A stretch of DNA of 64,000 nt from Ganoderma boninense (lineage: Eukaryota; Basidiomycota; Agaricomycetes; Polyporales; Polyporaceae), in contig CM035306.1 of assembly GCA_002900995.3 (NCBI GenBank), positions 3,630,100-3,694,099 of the forward strand. Reading direction: 5' to 3'. Positions 60,535-64,000 of this stretch are shown piece by piece; position 1 is the first letter of the stretch; every line of letters begins with the position of its first letter. The position numbers and the translations under genes are program-made. The notes below the pieces were generated by a model. That model had not been told where the DNA came from. It made no database searches and saw nothing but the letters and a program-made list of their open reading frames with translations.

Positions 60535-63232
60535 TCAGAACAAGTCGCTCCCGGGAAAAGCTGGCTGTTCTCCCCGTCCTCCTCCTCTTCGTCGCTCTCT
60601 AATGGCGGCTCCAGCGCGGACACAGGAACGCCCGCCCGGATCGTGCCGTCCGACGGCCTCCGCTGGCTCAGAGGAAGCCGGGAAGGCACGCTCGCCTGCG
60701 ACGACTGCGGCGAGTATACGGGTCGTGTTGCAACAAATAGCCTGCGGGGAGATCCTCGTCGTGCTCCGAGGGCGTGTGGTCGACCTCGAACGGATCTGGC
60801 GTATTGTCGCGCTGCAGCAGGGGCGCATGGGCGTGCGGGAGGAGAGGCGGCTGGACGAGCGGCGGTGAAGAGGGCAGTGGTTGGCGACGATCCTGGTGCG
60901 TAGGGAGGATAGGTGCTGTTTGCGCTGCGGGGCGCCGCTGAGCAGGCTGTGACTGCTGGCTCCGGTTCTCGTACTCGAACTGGCGACTAGTTAGCACTGC
61001 TGGACAGGTCGGGTGCATGCAGCCACTCACAGCCGAGAAAACCTCTTCCCGACGACGCTCGCCGGCAGTCCTTGTCGATGCAATAGCAAATGTAAAGTGT
61101 GTCTGCGCTGTTTGGGATGTCAGCGCGCCTTGCGATAAAAGATAAGACGTTGAGACCACTCACGTATCCTTGACTAGACCGATACAGAACAGCCCAACAA
61201 GTGCGGTGACTGCACCCGCGAGCAAAGCCGCTGAGAGCGCCGAATCTGGCGCGTTGAGCGTATGTGCGACGAAGAGGTAAGTGATCAACGCGAACGGGAA
61301 GGTTAGCGTTAATGGCGCAACAGTCAGCAAGGTGAGGGGGGCTGGACAAACAAGGTCAGATACATTCAGCAAAACACCGCTAAACCTCTTACGTTCGGTC
61401 TTGAACCTCCTACGGTAATTCACCAAAGATGGGTTCTCCACGGCACCAACTAGTGCACGGGACCTCCTTGCACTCGGGAAGAATGGGTCACCAGTCAAGC
61501 CAGTGTAGATGAGCGCGTAGGTGCTCAGAGAGTCGGTCGCGACTTGCAAGTAGCCCACAGCCATCCCTGCGCCAATGCTCACGAAAGCGCATGTAGGGCG
61601 GGAGATATGCCGGCAATGCGCGCAATGCTACAATCATCAGTCCCATCATACGAATGGCCGTTACCACCAGGGCAGAGAGGACGATCGTCCCAAGAGAGGG
61701 TTGAGATGACCGCATGAGGGCCGCATGGATTGTATGCGTCGACGTGGGGGGAGGCGGAGGAAGAGCGGGGCTAGATTCTTAATAAGCACTCGAGGAAGAC
61801 TATCGTGCAGATAGAAAGAAGATGCACTCACTCAGCGAAGTACCATGCACCAATGACCCCTGCACAAGTCACGCGAAGCAGCCCTCGTGCAACTCCCCAA
61901 GACCATAACCATACTCCGATAGTTCCAGCGATTGCCCAGTGTGCCCACTCTGCTGGATGCCAAACGGACCGAGGAGTATCAGGATAGGTGAAGTAGCCAA
62001 CCAAGAGGAGGCGGAAGGCCAGGGTGATGAATGGGATCGAAAGCAAGAGCGCGGCGAGCAGGACAGCTGGAGACAAAGCCAGTAGGAAGGGATTCTCCAT
62101 TAAGAGGCGAGTTGTCAGGTTAAGGATTGACGAGGCTGTGTGAATGTCGCGGGGGAGGTTCAATAATCGTCGGCCAGTGTAAACAGCAAGGGCGAGAGGA
62201 ACCAAAGAGAACAGTCGCAAACTAAATTCAAACGTAGTGAGCAACCCATGCTTTCCATCGAGCATTGTCACTCACCCCCATGTTTCTCCCCAGGTTGGTT
62301 CTGTGTTGCCGTCCCACATGAAACTCCCAATGAAGGCCCAGACTGCAGATAAGAGCAGGGTGGCAGGAATGAAGACAGAGAGTAGCGACCATGACGGGCT
62401 TGACGAATATGCGGAGGAGGAATACATGGATATAGCATACAACAGCACTCACGAACGTGAGGATTGTAAGCAGAGGAACGGTGTGGAGGAGGGTTGTATA
62501 GGATCGGGGCGACGACCTTGGAGGTGCCTTCGTGAGGAATAGGATAAGGACAGACGAGACGAGGCATATGCTAACACCAGCACACCATACGGTGGTCCAT
62601 ATCGAGTCGTTGAACTTCCTGCGATTACGGGGAACATACCGCGGATCCGGGAGGGAGAAGACATCTACAGGTCGTGTGCGCCCATCTCGGGGGAGGAGTG
62701 ACTCTGTTAACGATAAGGATACGGCGGTCTGAGGAGGTGGTGCGGGCTGGTACGAAGCAGGTTGTGGAGGTCGGGCATGGTGTGGGGACAGGGAGCGCGG
62801 ATGGAGGATATCGGGAGGAGGGCCACTTGAGTCGTCTGAGGAGTTCGAGGGGGAGGGAGAGGGCGAACGGAGAGGAGAGGCATGGGCAAGCCATCCCTTA
62901 CCTCCGTCCGCCTCCGAAACTCCAAGCAACGGTATTGATTGAGCCTGTTGGCGGGTCATTCGAGGGTCGTCCTCGTCCAGGCGAAGATACGGATCCTCCT
63001 CGTCCTCCGGCAAGTCTCGTCGTCTCTGAACGGTGGCCCTGCTTGTATTGCTGGCGCGCAAGTGGGGATCGTCGAGGTCATCCAGATCCGCGTCGTGATC
63101 GTTGCCTGAATGAGAACCATTGTCGGTCGAAAAAGAGTAGAAGAGGGGTTGAGAGGAGGACAGACTTGATGCTCCAGTCGGCTGCTGCCTGTTGAGAAAC
63201 TGAGACGCGTAGGCCGCGAAGGAGGCCGCCAT
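60535..63232 (-). CDS. PNS1: Pns1/choline-transporter-like (CTL, SLC44) membrane protein, several frame breaks
   Basis: Multi-spanning protein of the PF04515 family; choline transport is shown for some animal members, while the yeast role is unsettled. Exons 62276-63232, 61832-62221, 61393-61770, 61164-61341, 61031-61107 and 60535-60979; about 799 aa. The N-terminal 220 residues are acidic and Ser/Pro-rich. Roughly ten membrane helices follow, among them SIWTTVWCAGVSICLVSSVL and LLTILTFVSAVVCYIHVFLL. The family signature near the end of the core is ADTLYICYCIDKDAGERRRE, then FEYENRSQQ and a disordered tail ending QLFPGSDLF. Extra bases are inferred near 62380, 61590 and 61067, and missing bases near 60724 and 60551. 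With these five corrections every exon phase agrees. Confidence 0.85.
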
Positions 63233-63888
63233 CGCGTAGTGGTCTCAGTGGGGCCTAGGCAAGATGCGCCAGAGTCGAGTGGTCGGGAAGGTGAAGGGGG
63301 ATGAAGAGAAGGGACGCTAGCAGGGTCGAGGTTGGGGTGAGGGTTACGTAGACTGTCTGACTGTGGGCGACAAGTACACCAGCCACAGCACCAAAGCCTG
63401 CCAAACTGACTCGCTTCGTCGTCGGAGCCCTTGCATCAATCGTCCCTACTCAACGCCGTTTGCGTCGACCGGCCACCTCTGTATATGTACATATAAACTT
63501 TTGATGTCGAAGGGCCCTTGATATGAACATACGTCGTCATGAGCGGCGACCGTGGCCCGCGGCCGGGAGACGGTAGGGTCTAGACCCGAATTTGGCTTGA
63601 ATGCACACGCTGCCTCCACGCGCTCGTCGTCTGGCATCATCCTCTCACTCAGTCCGACTCCCTGACACTGGCCCTCCGCCCTGTTTCAACCAGCCTTTTA
63701 GCCGCGTCATCTTCACACTGCGCGGGTTCGGACGCGCATATATATCCCCTGCAGCACCTCGCCGACTCTCCTGCTTACCCCTACTTCTCTTCCTTAATCT
63801 CGGCCTGCCACTTCTTACACAGACTTCTGCTGCCGGTCGACTAGTGTGCCACTATTATCCACCTTCTCTTCAGGAATCTGGTGCCATC
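63233..63888. promoter_or_regulatory. Divergent promoter region between PNS1 and right-edge gene
   Basis: About 650 bp between head-to-head genes with pyrimidine-rich sequence near the right end. No gene seen. Confidence 0.5.
63739..63745 (+). promoter_or_regulatory. TATA box of the right-edge gene
   Basis: TATATAT about 144 bp before the ATG at 63889, followed by a CT-rich leader typical of fungal transcription start regions. Confidence 0.5.
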
Positions 63889-64000
63889 ATGCCTCCTCAA
63901 CGCCAACGGTGGAACGTTGATATACTTCGCGAGATACTCGACAACTTAGCCCCACCTTCCTTCCCGTTCGAAAAGGCTGACGACGCTGGTCTGCAAGCGC
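63889..64000 (+). CDS. Start of a gene cut by the window edge, possibly F-box-like
   Basis: Only 37 codons are visible: MPPQRQRWNVDILREILDNL, then APPSFPFEKADDAGLQA. The VDILREILDNL segment resembles the first helix of an F-box or similar basidiomycete leucine-rich-repeat protein, but this is too short to assign. The ATG has a favourable context (CATC before it) and lies downstream of a TATA box and CT-rich leader. The gene continues beyond the window. Confidence 0.55.
   Translation, partial: MPPQRQRWNVDILREILDNLAPPSFPFEKADDAGLQA

Noticed and set aside
28120..62400. Normal introns as the explanation of the frame changes
   Set aside because: At most sites the conserved residues on both sides are adjacent or nearly so, leaving no room for an intron of normal size or with GT/GC...AG ends. 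Only TFC6 near 38280 and the two inner junctions of the large disordered gene remain ambiguous.

Overview
The window looks like nuclear DNA of a filamentous basidiomycete, probably an Agaricomycete. The evidence is GC-rich, densely packed genes, many 47-75 nt GT-AG introns (often 5-10 per gene), and a set of fungal proteins: ERMES subunit Mdm12, mitoribosomal Mrp51, a Zn2Cys6 regulator, a CE16 acetylesterase, bifunctional-free Tyr1, Ilv2, Tfc6, SAPS and a Pns1-type transporter. About twenty protein genes and one intron-bearing tRNA-Ala(AGC) gene can be supported. Exon models were built by hand from splice signals, reading phase and conserved motifs.

Left part (0-16 kb): ELP3 (+), MDM12 (-), a UDP-galactose transporter (-), MRP51 (+), a HYPK-like gene (-), UPF1 (+) and a Zn2Cys6 transcription factor (-). 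All of these have clean reading frames.

16.2-21.5 kb is a 5.3 kb stretch without a gene I can support. It is followed by a CE16 GDSL acetylesterase (-), the AP-2 mu subunit (+), a splice-donor-like repeat array near 26.3-26.6 kb, and a small alpha/beta-barrel protein (+).

28-45 kb: MIF2/CENP-C (+), a large disordered protein (-), a Trf4-type poly(A) polymerase (-), TFC6 (+), TYR1 (+) and ILV2 (-). Then comes a poorly coding stretch, a small single-pass membrane protein (-), tRNA-Ala (-), FAHD1 (+), SAPS (-), MTU1 (-), an MDR-type quinone oxidoreductase (+), an unrecognised broken gene (-), a Pns1/CTL transporter (-) and the start of a gene at the right edge (+).

The genes are mostly unlinked housekeeping functions: tRNA U34 modification, NMD and RNA surveillance, ER-mitochondria tethering, endocytosis, kinetochore, Pol III transcription, and amino-acid synthesis. 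I see no biosynthetic or defence cluster.

The most striking observation is a marked asymmetry in reading-frame integrity. About 13 kb of coding sequence in the first 27.6 kb needs no frame correction. From 28 kb onward at least 15 single-base breaks, many in short homopolymers, interrupt conserved genes including ones expected to be essential. Sequence or assembly error is the likeliest explanation, but it is not proven. The second is the donor-like array next to a roughly 50 bp imperfect palindrome.
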